A program made the position numbers and the translations under genes. The notes beneath the pieces were generated by a model. It did not search any database. It was not told the DNA's origin and saw only the letters and a program-made list of their open reading frames with translations. A stretch of 64,000 bases of DNA. It comes from Haliclystus octoradiatus. Lineage: Eukaryota; Cnidaria; Staurozoa; Stauromedusae; Haliclystidae. The stretch covers positions 8,868,922 to 8,932,921 of the forward strand of contig OU744454.1 in assembly GCA_916610825.1 (NCBI GenBank), written 5' to 3'. The stretch's first letter is position 1, and every line of letters begins with the position of its first letter. Positions 39,523 to 53,300 of this stretch are shown in pieces.

Positions 39523-42500
39523 CCAAATTCACTTGGGTCTTGAGATTTATTAAAAACAATGCCCAATTATCTTTAGAATTGAAAATTAAAATATACAATG
39601 CCAAATTCCGTTGGGAATTAATAATTACAAAAACAATGCATGATTCACAAGGAATTTAAAAACGACCTAAAATGGACCAAAAACGGACCAAAAACAATAC
39701 CTAATTTCCTCGGGACTCAAAAGTGACCTCAAAAATGCACATTTCTCTTGTGAAATGAAAATTAAAAAAAACAATTCACAATTCACTTCGGAATTGAAAA
39801 TTACAAAAAACAATGCTTTTTTCTTAAGGCTATTAAAAAAAACCAAAATAATGCCTAATTCTCAAGGAATTTGAAAACGTTCAAAAATGGACCAAAAATA
39901 TTGCCTAATTCTCAAGGAATTTGAAAACGACCAAAAACGGACCAAAAACAATACCTACTTCCTATGGGAACCAAAAATGACCACAAAAATGCCCATTGCT
40001 CTTGAGAAATGAAAGTTATAAGAAACAGATCGCAATTAACTTGAGAATTGAAAATTATAAAAAACAATGCAAAATTCCAAAGAGAATTGAAAAAGACCAA
40101 AAACAATGCGTAATTCTTAAGTCATTTTAAAACGACCAAAAATGGACAAAAAACGGACCAAAAAAATACCTAATTCCCTTGAAAAATTAAAATTACAAAA
40201 AACAATGCCCAGTTCCCTTGTAAATTGAAAATTATAAAAAACAATGCCAAAATCCCTCAAGAATCGAAAATTTCAAAAAACAATACTTAATTCCCTTGGG
40301 AATTAAAAATTACAAAAAACAATGCCTAATTCTCAAGGAGTTTTAAAACGACCAAAAATGGACCAAAAACGGACCAAAAACAATACCTAATTCCCTTGGG
40401 AAATAAAAATTACAAAAAACAATGCCCAGTTCCCTTGTAAATTAAGAATTATAAAAAACAATGCCAAAATCTCTTGAGAAATGAAAATTTCAAAAAACAA
40501 TCCTTTTTTTCCAAGGGAATTGATAAAGACCAAAAACAATGCCCAATTCTCAAGGAAATTTAAAACGACCAAAAATGGACAAAAAACGGATCAAAAAAAT
40601 ACCTAATTCCCTTGAGAAATTAAAATTACAAAAAACAATGCCCAGTTCCCTTGGGAATTGAAAATTACAAAAAACAATGCCTAATTCTCGAAGAATTTTA
40701 AAACAACCAAAAATGGACCAAAAACGGACCAAAAACAATACCTACTTCCTTTGGGAACCAAAAATGACCACAAAAATGCCCATTGCTCTTGAGAAATGAA
40801 AATTATAAGAAACAGATCGCAATTAACTTGGGAATTGAAAATTATAAAAACAATGCAAAATTCCAAAGAGAATTGAAAAAGACCAAAAACAATGCATAAT
40901 TCTTAAGTCATTTTAAAACGACCAAAAATGAACCAAAAACGGACCAAAAACAATACCTAATTCTCTTGGGAAATAAAAATTACAAAAAACAATGCCCAGT
41001 TCCCTTGTAAATTTAAACTTATAAAAAACAATGCAAAAATCCCTTGAAAATTGAAAACTTCAAAAAACAATCCTTTTTTTCCAAGGGAATTGATAAAGAA
41101 CAAAAACAATGCCTATTTCTAAAGAAATTTGAAAACGATAAAAAACGGACAAACATCGGATCAAAAACAATACTTAATTCCTTTTGGAATCAATAATGAC
41201 CACAAAAATGCCCATTTCACTTGGGAATTGAAAATTACAAAAAACAATGCCCAGTTCCCTTGTAAATTGAAATTATAAAAAACAATGCCAAAATCTCTTG
41301 AGAAATGAAAATTTCAAAAAACAATCCTTTTTTTCCAAGGGAATTGATAAAGACCAAAAGCAATGCCTAATTCTCAAGGAATTTTAAAACGACCAAAAAT
41401 GGACAAAAAACGGATCAAAAAATACCTAATTCCCTTGAGAAATTAAAATTACAAAAAACAATGCCCAGTTCCCTTGGGAATTGAAAATTACAAAAAACAA
41501 TGCTTAATTCTCGAAGAATTTTAAAACGACCAACAACGGATCAACATCGGATCAAAAAAAAACTTAATGCCTTTTGGAATCAATAATGACCACAAAAATG
41601 CCCATTTCTCTTAGAAAATGAAAATTACAAAAAACAATTCCAAATTCACTTGCGTCTTGAGATTTACAAAAAACAATGCCCAATTATCTTTAGAATTGAA
41701 AATTAAAATATACAATGCCAAATTCCGTTGGGAATTAATAATTACAAAAACAATGCATGATTCACAAGGAATTTAAAAACGACCTAAAATGGACCAAAAA
41801 CGGACCAAAAACAATACCTAATTTCCTCGGGACTCAAAAGTGACCTCAAAAATGCACATTTCTCTTGTGAAATGAAAATTACAAAAAACAATTCACAATT
41901 CACTTCGGAATTGAAAATTACAAAAAACAATGCTTTTTTGTTAAGGGTATTAAAAAAACCAAAATAATGCCTAATTCTCAAGGAATTTGAAAACGTCCAA
42001 AAATGGACCAAAAATATTACCTAATTCTCTTGGGGATAAAAAATTACAAAAAACAATGCCCAGTTCCCTTGCTAATTGAAAAATATAAAAAACAATGCTA
42101 AATTCTCTTGGGAAATGAAAATGTCAAAAAGCAATGCCTTTTTCTTAAGGGTATTCAAAAAAACCAAAATAATGCCTAATTCTCAAGGAATTTCAAAACA
42201 ACCAAGAACGGATCAAAAACAATACTTAATTCTCTTGGGAATTAATAATTAAAGAAAACAATGCCATTATTTGTCAAGGAATCTCAAAACGACCAAAAAT
42301 GGACCAAAAACGAACCAAAAGCAATACCTTATTCTCTTGGGAACTAAAAATTACAAAAAACAATGCCCAGTTCCCTTGCTAATTGAAAATTATAAAAAAC
42401 AATGCTAAATTCTCTTGGGAAATGAAAATTTCAAAAACAATGCCTTTTTCTTAAGGGTATTCAAAAAAAACAAAAATATTGCCTAATACTCAAGGAATTT

Positions 42501-45500
42501 GAAAACCACCAAAAACGGACCAAAAACAATACCTACTTCCTTTGGGAACCAAAAATGACCACAAAAATGCCCATTGCTCTTGAGAAATGAAAATTACAAG
42601 AAACAGATCCCAATTCACTTGGGAATTGAAAATTATAAAAAACAATGCAAAATTCCCAAGAGAATTGAAAAAGACCAAAAACAATGCCTAATTCTCAAGT
42701 CATTTTAAAATTACCAAAAATGGACCAAAAACAAACCAAAAACAATACCTAATTCCCTTGGGAAATAAAAATTACAAAAAACAATGCCCAGTTCCCTTGT
42801 AAATTAAAACTTATAAAAAACAATGCAAAAATCCCTTGAGAATTGAAAACTTCAAAAAACAATCCTTTTTTTCCAAGGGAATTGATAAAGACCAAAAACA
42901 ATGCCTAATTCTCAAGGAATTTTAAAACGACCAAAAATGGACAAAAAACGGACCAGAAAAATACCTAATTCCCTTGAGAAAAAAGAATTACAAAAAACAA
43001 TGCCCAGTTCCCTTGTAAATTGAAAATTATAAAAAACAATGCCAAAATCCCTCAAGAATTGAAAATTTCAAAAAACAATACTTAATTCCCTTGGGAAAAT
43101 AAAATTACAAAAAACAATGCCCAGTTCCCTTGGGAATTGAAAATTACAAAAAACAATGCCTAAGTCTCGAAGAATTTTAAAACGACCAAAAATGAACCAA
43201 AAACGGACCAAAAACAATACCTAATTCTCTTGGGGATAAAAAATTACAAAAAACAATGCTCAGTTCCCTTGAGAATTGAAAATTATAAAAAACAATGCCC
43301 AGTTCCCTTGTAAATCAAAACTTATAAAAAACAATGCAAAAATCTCTTAACAATTGAAAACTTCAAAAAACAATCTTTTTTTTCCAAGGGAGTTGATAAA
43401 GACCAAAAGCAATGCCTAATTCTCAAAGAACTCTAAAACGACCAAAAATGGACCAAAAACGGACCAAAAACAATACCTAATTCCCTTGGGAAATAAAAAT
43501 TACAAAAAACAATGCCCAGTTCCCTTGTAAATTAAAAATTATAAAAAACAATGCCAAAATCTCTTGAGAAATGAAAATTTCAAAAAACAATCCTTTTTTT
43601 CCAAGGGAATTGATAAAGACCAAAAACAATGCCCAATTCTCAAGGAAATTTAAAACGACCAAAAATGGACAAAAAACGGACCAAAAAAATACCTAATTCC
43701 CTTGAGAAATTAAAATTACAAAAAACAATGCCCAGTTCCCTTGGGAATTGAAAATTACAAAAAACAATGCCTAATTCTCGAAGAATTTTAAAACGACCAA
43801 AAATGGACCAAAAACGGACCAAAAACAATACCTACTTCCTTTGGGAACCAAAAATGACCACAAAAATGCCCATTGCTCTTGAGAAATGAAAATTATAAGA
43901 AACAGATCGCAATTAACTTGAGAATTGAAAATTATAAAAAACAATGCAAAATTCCAAAGAGAATTGAAAAAGACCAAAAACAATGCGTAATTCTTAAGTC
44001 ATTTTAAAAAGACCAAAAATGGACCAAAAACGGACCAAAAACAATACCTAATTCTCTTGGGAAATAAAAATTACAAAAAACAATGCCCAGTTCCCTTGTA
44101 AATTTAAACTTATAAAAAACAATGCAAAAATCCCTTGAAAATTGAAAACTTCAAAAAACAATCCTTTTTTTCCAAGGGAATTGATAAAGAACAAAAACAA
44201 TGCCTATTTCTATAGAAATTGAAAACGATAAAAAACGGACAAACATCGGATCAAAAACAATACTTACTTCATTTTGGAATCAATAATGACCACAAAAATG
44301 CCCATTTCACTTGGGAATTGAAAATTACAAAAAACAATGCCCAGTTCCCTTGTAAATTGAAATTATAAAAAACAATGCCAAAATCTCTTGAGAAATGAAA
44401 ATTTCAAAAAACAATCCTTTTTTTCCAAGGGAATTGATAAAGACCAAAAGCAATGCCTAATTCTCAAGGAATTTTAAAACGACCAAAAATGGACAAAAAA
44501 CGGTCCAAAAAATACCTAATTCCCTTGAGAAATTAAAATTACAAAAAACAATGCCCAGTTCCCTTGGGAATTGAAAATTACAAAAAACAATGCTTAATTC
44601 TCGAAGAATTTAAAACGACCAACAACGCATCAACATCGGATCAAAAAAAAAACTTAATGCCTTTTGGAATCAATAATGACCACAAAAATGCCCATTTCTC
44701 TTAGAAAATGAAAATTACAAAAAACAATTCCAAATTCACTTGGGTCTTGAGATTTATTAAAAACAATGCCCAATTATCTTTAGAATTGAAAATTAAAATA
44801 TACAATGCCAAATTCCGTTGGGAATTAATAATTACAAAAACAATGCATGATTCACAAGGAATTTAAAAACGACCTAAAATGGACCAAAAACGGACCAAAA
44901 ACAATACCTAATTTCCTCGGGACTCAAAAGTGACCTCAAAAATGCACATTTCTCTTGTGAAATGAAAATTAAAAAAAACAATTCACAATTCACTTCGGAA
45001 TTGAAAATTACAAAAAACAATGCTTTTTTCTTAAGGGTATTAAAAAAAACCAAAATAATGCCTAATTCTCAAGGAATTTTAAAACGTTCAAAAATGGACC
45101 AAAAATATTGCCTAATTCTCAAGGAATTTGAAAACGACCAAAAACGGACCAAAAACAATACCTACTTCCTTTGGGAACCAAAATTGACCACAAAAATGCC
45201 CATTGCTCTTGAGAAATGAAAATTATAAGAAATAGATCGCAATTAACTTGAGAATTGAAAATTATAAAAAACAATGCAAAATTCCAAAGAGAATTGAAAA
45301 AGACCAAAAACAATGCGTAATTCTTAAGTCATTTTAAAACGACCAAAAATGGACCAAAAACGGACCAAAAAAATACCTAATTCCCTTGAAAAATTAAAAT
45401 TACAAAAAACAATGCCCAGTTCCCTTGTAAATTGAAAATTATAAAAAACAATGCCAAAATCCCTCAAGAATCGAAAATTTCAAAAAACAATACTTAATTC

Positions 45501-48500
45501 CCTTGGGAATTAAAAATTACAAAAAACAATGCCTAATTCTCAAGGAGTTTTAAAACGACCAAAAATGGACCAAAAACGGACCAAAAACAATACCTAATTC
45601 CCTTGGGAAATAAAAATGACAAAAAACAATGCCCAGTTCCCTTGTAAATTAAGAATTATAAAAAACAATGCCAAAATATCTTGAGAAATGAAAATTTCAA
45701 AAAACAATCCTTTTTTTCCAAGGGAATTGATAAAGACCAAAAACAATGCCCAATTCTCAAGGAAATTTAAAACGACCAAAAATGGACAAAAAACGGATCA
45801 AAAAAATACCTAATTCCCTTGAGAAATTAAAATTACAAAAAACAATGCCCAGTTCCCTTGGGAATTGAAAATTACAAAAAACAATGCCTAATTCTCGAAG
45901 AATTTTAAAACAACCAAAAATGGACCAAAAACGGACCAAAAACAATACCTACTTCCTTTGGGAACCAAAAATAACCACAAAAATGCCCATTGCTCTTGAG
46001 AAATGAAAATTATAAGAAACAGATCGCAATTAACTTGAGAATTGAAAATTATAAAAAACAATGCAAAATTCCAAAGAGAATTGAAAAAGACCAAAAACAA
46101 TGCGTAATTCTTAAGTCATTTTAAAACGACCAAAAATGGACCAAAAACGGACCAAAAACAATACCTAATTCTCTTGGGAAATAAAAATTACAAAAAACAA
46201 TGCCCAGTTCCCTTGTAAATTTAAACTTATAAAAAACAATGCAAAAATCCCTTGAAAATTGAAAACTTCAAAAAACAATCCTTTTTTTCCAAGGGAATTG
46301 ATAAAGAACAAAAACAATGCCTATTTCTAAAGAAATTTGAAAACGATAAAAAACGGACAAACATCGGATCAAAAACAATACTTAATTCCTTTTGGAATCA
46401 ATAATGACCACAAAAATGCCCATTTCACTTGGGAATTGAAAATTACAAAAAACAATGCCCAGTTCCCTTGTAAATTGAAATTATAAAAAACAATGCCAAA
46501 ATCTCTCGAGAAATGAAAATTTCAAAAAACAATCCTTTTTTTCCAAGGGAATTGATAAAGACCAAAAGCAATGCCTAATTCTCAAGGAATTTTAAAACGA
46601 CCAAAAATGGACAAAAAACGGATCAAAAAATACCTAATTCCCTTGAGAAATTAAAATTACAAAAAACAATGCCCAGTTCCCTTGGGAATTGAAAATTACA
46701 AAAAACAATGCTTAATTCTCGAAGAATTTTAAAACGACCAACAACGGATCAACATCGGATCAAAAAAAAAACTTAATGCCTTTTGGAATCAATAATGACC
46801 ACAAAAATGCCCATTTCTCTTAGAAAATGAAAATTACAAAAAACAATTCCAAATTCACTTGCGTCTTGAGATTTACTAAAAACAATGCCCAATTATCTTT
46901 AGAATTGAAAATTAAAATATACAATGCCAAATTCCGTTGGGAATTAATAATTACAAAAACAATGCATGATTCACAAGGAATTTAAAAACGACCTAAAATG
47001 GACCAAAAACGGACCAAAAACAATACCTAATTTCCTCGGGACTCAAAAGTGACCTCAAAAATGCACATTTCTCTTGTGAAATGAAAATTACAAAAAACAA
47101 TTCACAATTCACTTCGGAATTGAAAATTACAAAAAACAATGCTTTTTTGTTCAGGGTATTAAAAAAACCAAAATAATGCCTAATTCTCAAGGAATTTGAA
47201 AACGTCCAAAAATGGACCAAAAATATTACCTAATTCTCTTGGGGATAAAAAATTACAAAAAACAATGCCCAGTTCACTTGCTAATTGAAAAATATAAAAA
47301 ACAATGCTAAATTCTCTTGGGAAATGAAAATGTCAAAAAGCAATGCCTTTTTCTTAAGGGTATTCAAAAAAACCAAAATAATGCCTAATTCTCAAGGAAT
47401 TTCAAAACAACCAAGAACGGATCAAAAACAATACTTAATTCTCTTGGGAATTAATAATTAAAGAAAACAATGCCATTATTTGTCAAGGAATCTCAAAACG
47501 ACCAAAAATGGACCAAAAACGAACCAAAAGCAATACCTTATTCTCTTGGGAACTAAAAATTACAAAAAACAATGCCCAGTTCCCTTGCTAATTGAAAATT
47601 ATAAAAAACAATGCTAAATTCTCTTGGGAAATGAAAATTTCAAAAACAATGCCTTTTTCTTAAGGGTATTCAAAAAAAACAAAAATATTGCCTAATACTC
47701 AAGGAATTTGAAAACCACCAAAAACGGACCAAAAACAATACCTACTTCCTTTGGGAACCAAAAATGACCACAAAAATGCCCATTGCTCTTGAGAAATGAA
47801 AATTACAAGAAACAGATCCCAATTCACTTGGGAATTGAAAATTATAAAAAACAATGCAAAATTCCCAAGAGAATTGAAAAAGACCAAAAACAATGCCTAA
47901 TTCTCAAGTCATTTTAAAATTACCAAAAATGGACCAAAAACAAACCAAAAACAATACCTAATTCCCTTGGGAAATAAAAATTACAAAAAACAATGCCCAG
48001 TTCCCTTGTAAATTAAAACTTATAAAAAACAATGCAAAAATCCCTTGAGAATTGAAAACTTCAAAAAACAATCCTTTTTTTCCAAGGGAATTGATAAAGA
48101 CCAAAAACAATGCCTAATTCTCAAGGAATTTTAAAACGACCAAAAATGGACAAAAAACGGACCAAAAAAATACCTAATTCCCTTGAGAAATTAAAATTAC
48201 AAAAAACAATGCCCAGTTCCCTTGGGAATTGAAAATTACAAAAAACAATCCCTAATTCTCGAAGAATTTTAAAACGACCAAAAATGGACCAAAAACGGAC
48301 CAAAAACAATACCTACTTCCTTTGGGAACCAAAAATGACCACAAAAATGCCCATTGCTCTTGAGAAATGAAAATTATAAGAAACAGATTGCAATTAACTT
48401 GAGAATTGAAAATTATAAAAAACAATGCAAAATTCCAAAGAGAATTGAAAAAGACCAAAAACAATGCGTAATTCTTAAGTCATTTTAAAACGACCAAAAA

Positions 48501-49940
48501 TGGACAAAAAACGGATCAAAAAATACCTAATTCCCTTGAGAAATTAAAATTACAAAAAACAATGCCCAGTTCCCTTGGGAATTGAAAATTACAAAAAACA
48601 ATGCTTAATTCTCGAAGAATTTTAAAACGACCAACAACGGATCAACATCGGATCAAAAAAAAAACTTAATGCCTTTTGGAATCAATAATGACCACAAAAA
48701 TGCCCATTTCTCTTAGAAAATGAAAATTACAAAAAACAATTCCAAATTCACTTGCGTCTTGAGATTTACTAAAAACAATGCCCAATTATCTTTAGAATTG
48801 AAAATTAAAATATACAATGCCAAATTCCGTTGGGAATTAATAATTACAAAAACAATGCATGATTCACAAGGAATTTAAAAACGACCTAAAATGGACCAAA
48901 AACGGACCAAAAACAATACCTAATTTCCTCGGGACTCAAAAGTGACCTCAAAAATGCACATTTCTCTTGTGAAATGAAAATTACAAAAAACAATTCACAA
49001 TTCACTTCGGAATTGAAAATTACAAAAAACAATGCTTTTTTGTTCAGGGTATTAAAAAAACCAAAATAATGCCTAATTCTCAAGGAATTTGAAAACGTCC
49101 AAAAATGGACCAAAAATATTACCTAATTCTCTTGGGGATAAAAAATTACAAAAAACAATGCCCAGTTCACTTGCTAATTGAAAAATATAAAAAACAATGC
49201 TAAATTCTCTTGGGAAATGAAAATGTCAAAAAGCAATGCCTTTTTCTTAAGGGTATTCAAAAAAACCAAAATAATGCCTAATTCTCAAGGAATTTCAAAA
49301 CAACCAAGAACGGATCAAAAACAATACTTAATTCTCTTGGGAATTAATAATTAAAGAAAACAATGCCATTATTTGTCAAGGAATCTCAAAACGACCAAAA
49401 ATGGACCAAAAACGAACCAAAAGCAATACCTTATTCTCTTGGGAACTAAAAATTACAAAAAACAATGCCCAGTTCCCTTGCTAATTGAAAATTATAAAAA
49501 ACAATGCTAAATTCTCTTGGGAAATGAAAATTTCAAAAACAATGCCTTTTTCTTAAGGGTATTCAAAAAAAACAAAAATATTGCCTAATACTCAAGGAAT
49601 TTGAAAACCACCAAAAACGGACCAAAAACAATACCTACTTCCTTTGGGAACCAAAAATGACCACAAAAATGCCCATTGCTCTTGAGAAATGAAAATTACA
49701 AGAAACAGATCCCAATTCACTTGGGAATTGAAAATTATAAAAAACAATGCAAAATTCCCAAGAGAATTGAAAAAGACCAAAAACAATGCCTAATTCTCAA
49801 GTCATTTTAAAATTACCAAAAATGGACCAAAAACAAACCAAAAACAATACCTAATTCCCTTGGGAAATAAAAATTACAAAAAACAATGCCCAGTTCCCTT
49901 GTAAATTAAAACTTATAAAAAACAATGCAAAAATCCCTTG
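39523..49940 (+). repeat. Higher-order repeat of about 5.21 kb, two copies
   Basis: Markers at 39912 and 45119, 40387 and 45594, and 40550 and 45757 are 5207 bp apart; 41784 and 46993, and 42490 and 47699, are 5209 bp apart. Rare variants are shared, such as CACATCTCTTG-like changes in the divergent segment and GATCGCAATTAACTTGAG. An internal family also repeats at 2117 bp (43771 and 45888), so the 5.2-kb unit is itself composite. Confidence 0.75.
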
Positions 49941-50385
49941 AGAATTGAAAACTTCAAAAAACAATCCTTTTTTTCCAAGGGAATTGATAAAGACCAAAAA
50001 CAATGCCTAATTCTCAAGGAATTTTAAAACGACCAAAAATGGACAAAAAACGGACCAAAAAAATACCTAATTCCCTTGAGAAATTAAAATTACAAAAAAC
50101 AATGCCCAGTTCCCTTGGGAATTGAAAATTACAAAAAACAATCCCTAATTCTCGAAGAATTTTAAAACGACCAAAAATGGACCAAAAACGGACCAAAAAC
50201 AATACCTACTTCCTTTGGGAACCAAAAATGACCACAAAAATGCCCATTGCTCTTGAGAAATGAAAATTATAAGAAACAGATTGCAATTAACTTGAGAATT
50301 GAAAATTATAAAAAACAATGCAAAATTCCAAAGAGAATTGAAAAAGACCAAAAACAATGCGTAATTCTTAAGTCATTTTAAAACG
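46600..50385 (+). repeat. 1893-bp tandem higher-order repeat, two near-identical copies
   Basis: Markers at 46993 and 48886, 47699 and 49592, 48121 and 50014, and 48252 and 50145 all differ by exactly 1893 bp. Copy-specific variants are shared, for example TTGTTCAGGG in place of TTGTTAAGGG and CAATCCCTAATTC. The first copy starts near 46600, the junction is near 48490 and the second copy loses identity at about 50399. This is probably the youngest amplification in the window. Confidence 0.85.
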
Positions 50386-53300
50386 ACCAAAAATGGACCA
50401 AAAACGGACCAAAAACAATACCTAATTCTCTTGGGAAATAAAAATTACAAAAAACAATGCCCAGTTCCCTTGTAAATTTAAACTTATAAAAAACAATGCA
50501 AAAATCCCTTGAAAATTGAAAACTTCAAAAAACAATCCTTTTTTTCCAAGGGAATTGATAAAGAACAAAAACAATGCCTATTTCTAAAGAAATTTGAAAA
50601 CGATAAAAAACGGACAAACATCGGATCAAAAACAATACTTACTTCATTTTGGAATCAATAATGACCACAAAAATGACCATTTCACTTGGGAATTGAAAAT
50701 TACAAAAAACAATGCCCAGTTCCCTTGTAAATTGAAATTATAAAAAACAATGCCAAAATCTCTTGAGAAATGAAAATTTCAAAAAACAATCCTTTTTTTC
50801 CAAGGGAATTGATAAAGACCAAAAGCAATGCCTAATTCTCAAGGAATTTTAAAACGACCAAAAATGAACAAAAAACGGACCAAAAAATACCTAATTCCCT
50901 TGAGAAATTAAAATTACAAAAAACAATGCCCAGTTCCCTTGGGAATTGAAAATTACAAAAAACAATGCTTAATTCTCGAAGAATTTTAAAACGACCAACA
51001 ACGGATCAACATCGGATCAAAAAAAAAACTTAATGCCTTTTGGAATCAATAATGACCACAAAAATGCCCATTTCTCTTAGAAAATGAAAATTACAAAAAA
51101 CAATTCCAAATTCACTTGGGTCTTGAGATTTACTAAAAACAATGCCCAATTATCTTTAGAATTGAAAATTAAAATATACAATGCCAAATTCCGTTGGGAA
51201 TTAATAATTACAAAAACAATGCATGATTCACAAGGAATTTAAAAACGACCTAAAATGGACCAAAAACGGACCAAAAACAATACCTAATTTCCTCGGGACT
51301 CAAAAGTGACCTCAAAAATGCACATTTCTCTTGTGAAATGAAAATTACAAAAAACAATTCACAATTCACTTCGGAATTGAAAATTACAAAAAACAATGCT
51401 TTTTTCTTAAGGGTATTAAAAAATACCAAAATAATGCCTAATTCTCAAGGAATTTGAAAACGTTCAAAAATGGACCAAAAATATTGCCTAATTCTCAAGG
51501 AATTTGAAAATGTCCAAAAATGGACCAAAAATATTACCTAATTCTCTTGGGGATAAAAAATTACAAAAAACAACGCCAAATTCCCTTGGGAATTGAAAAA
51601 TTTTCAAAAACAATGCCAAATTCACTTTTGAAGTGAAAATTTCAAAAAACATTGCCTCTTTCCTAAGAAAATTGAAAAAGGCCAAAAACAATACCTTATT
51701 CTCTTGGGAACTAAAAATTACAAAAAACAATGCCCAGTTCCCTTGCTAATTGAAAAATATAAAAAACAATGCTAAATTCTCTTGGGAAATGAAAATGTCA
51801 AAAAGCAATGCCTTTTTCTTAAGGGTATTCAAAAAAACCAAAATAATGCCTAATTCTCAAGGAATTTCAAAACAACCAAGAACGGATCAAAAACAATACT
51901 TAATTCTATTGGGAATTAATAATTAAAGAAAACAATGCCGTTATTTGTCAAGGAATCTCAAAAAGACCAAAAATGGACCAAAAACGAACCAAAAACAAAA
52001 CGTAATTCCCTTGCCAAATAAAAATTACAAACAACAATGCCCAGTTCCCTTGTAAATTAAAAATTATGAAACACAATGCCAAAACCCCTTAAGAATTGAA
52101 AATTGCAAAAAACAATGCCTTTTTTCCAAAAGAATTGATAAAGACCAAAAACAATGCCTAATTCTCGAAGAACTTTGAAACGACCAAAAAAGGACCAAAA
52201 CCGGACCAAAAGCAATACCTTATTCTCTTGGGAACTAAAAATTACAAAAAACAATGCCCAGTTCCCTTGGTAATTGAAAATTATAAAAAACAATGCTAAA
52301 TTCTCTTGGGAAATGAAAATCTCAAAAACAATGCCTTTTTCTTAAGGGTATTCAAAAAAAACAAAAATATTGCCTAATACTCAAGGAATTTGAAAACCAC
52401 CAAAAACGGACCAAAAACAATACCTACTTCCTTTGGGAACCAAAAATGACCACAAAAATGCCCATTGCTCTTGAGAAATGAAAATTACAAGAAACAGATC
52501 CCAATTCACTTGGGAATTGAAAATTATAAAAAACAATGCAAAATTCCCAAGAGAATTGAAAAAGACCAAAAACAATGCCTAATTCTCAAGTCATTTTAAA
52601 ATTACCAAAAATGGACCAAAAACAAACCAAAAACAATACCTAATTCCCTTGGGAAATAAAAATTACAAAAAACAATGCCCAGTTCCCTTGTAAATTAAAA
52701 CTTATAAAAAACAATGCAAAACTCCCTTGAGAATTGAAAACTTCAAAAAACAATCCTTTTTTTCCAAGGGAATTGATAAAGACCAAAAACAATGCCTAAT
52801 TCTCAAGGAATTTTAAAACGACCAAAAATGGACAAAAAACGGACCAAAAAAATACCTAATTCCCTTGAGAAATTAAAATTACAAAAAACAATGCCCAGTT
52901 CCCTTGTAAATTGAAAATCATAAAAAACAATGCCAAAATCCCTCAAGAATTGGAAATTTCAAAAAACAATACTTAATTTCCTTAGTAATTTAAAATTACA
53001 AAAAACAATGCCTAATTCTCAAGGAGTTTTAAAACGACCAAAAATGGACCAAAAACGGACCAAAAACAATACCTAATTCCCTTGGGAAATAAAAATTACA
53101 AAAAACAATGCCCAGTTCCCTTGTAAATTAAAAATTATAAAAAACAATGCCAAAATCTCTTGAGAAATGAAAATTTCAAAAAACAATCCTTTTTTTCCAA
53201 GGGAATTGATAAAGACCAAAAACAATGCCCAATTCTCAAGGAAATTTAAAACGACCAAAAATGGACAAAAAACGGACCAAAAAAAACCTAATTCCCTTGA

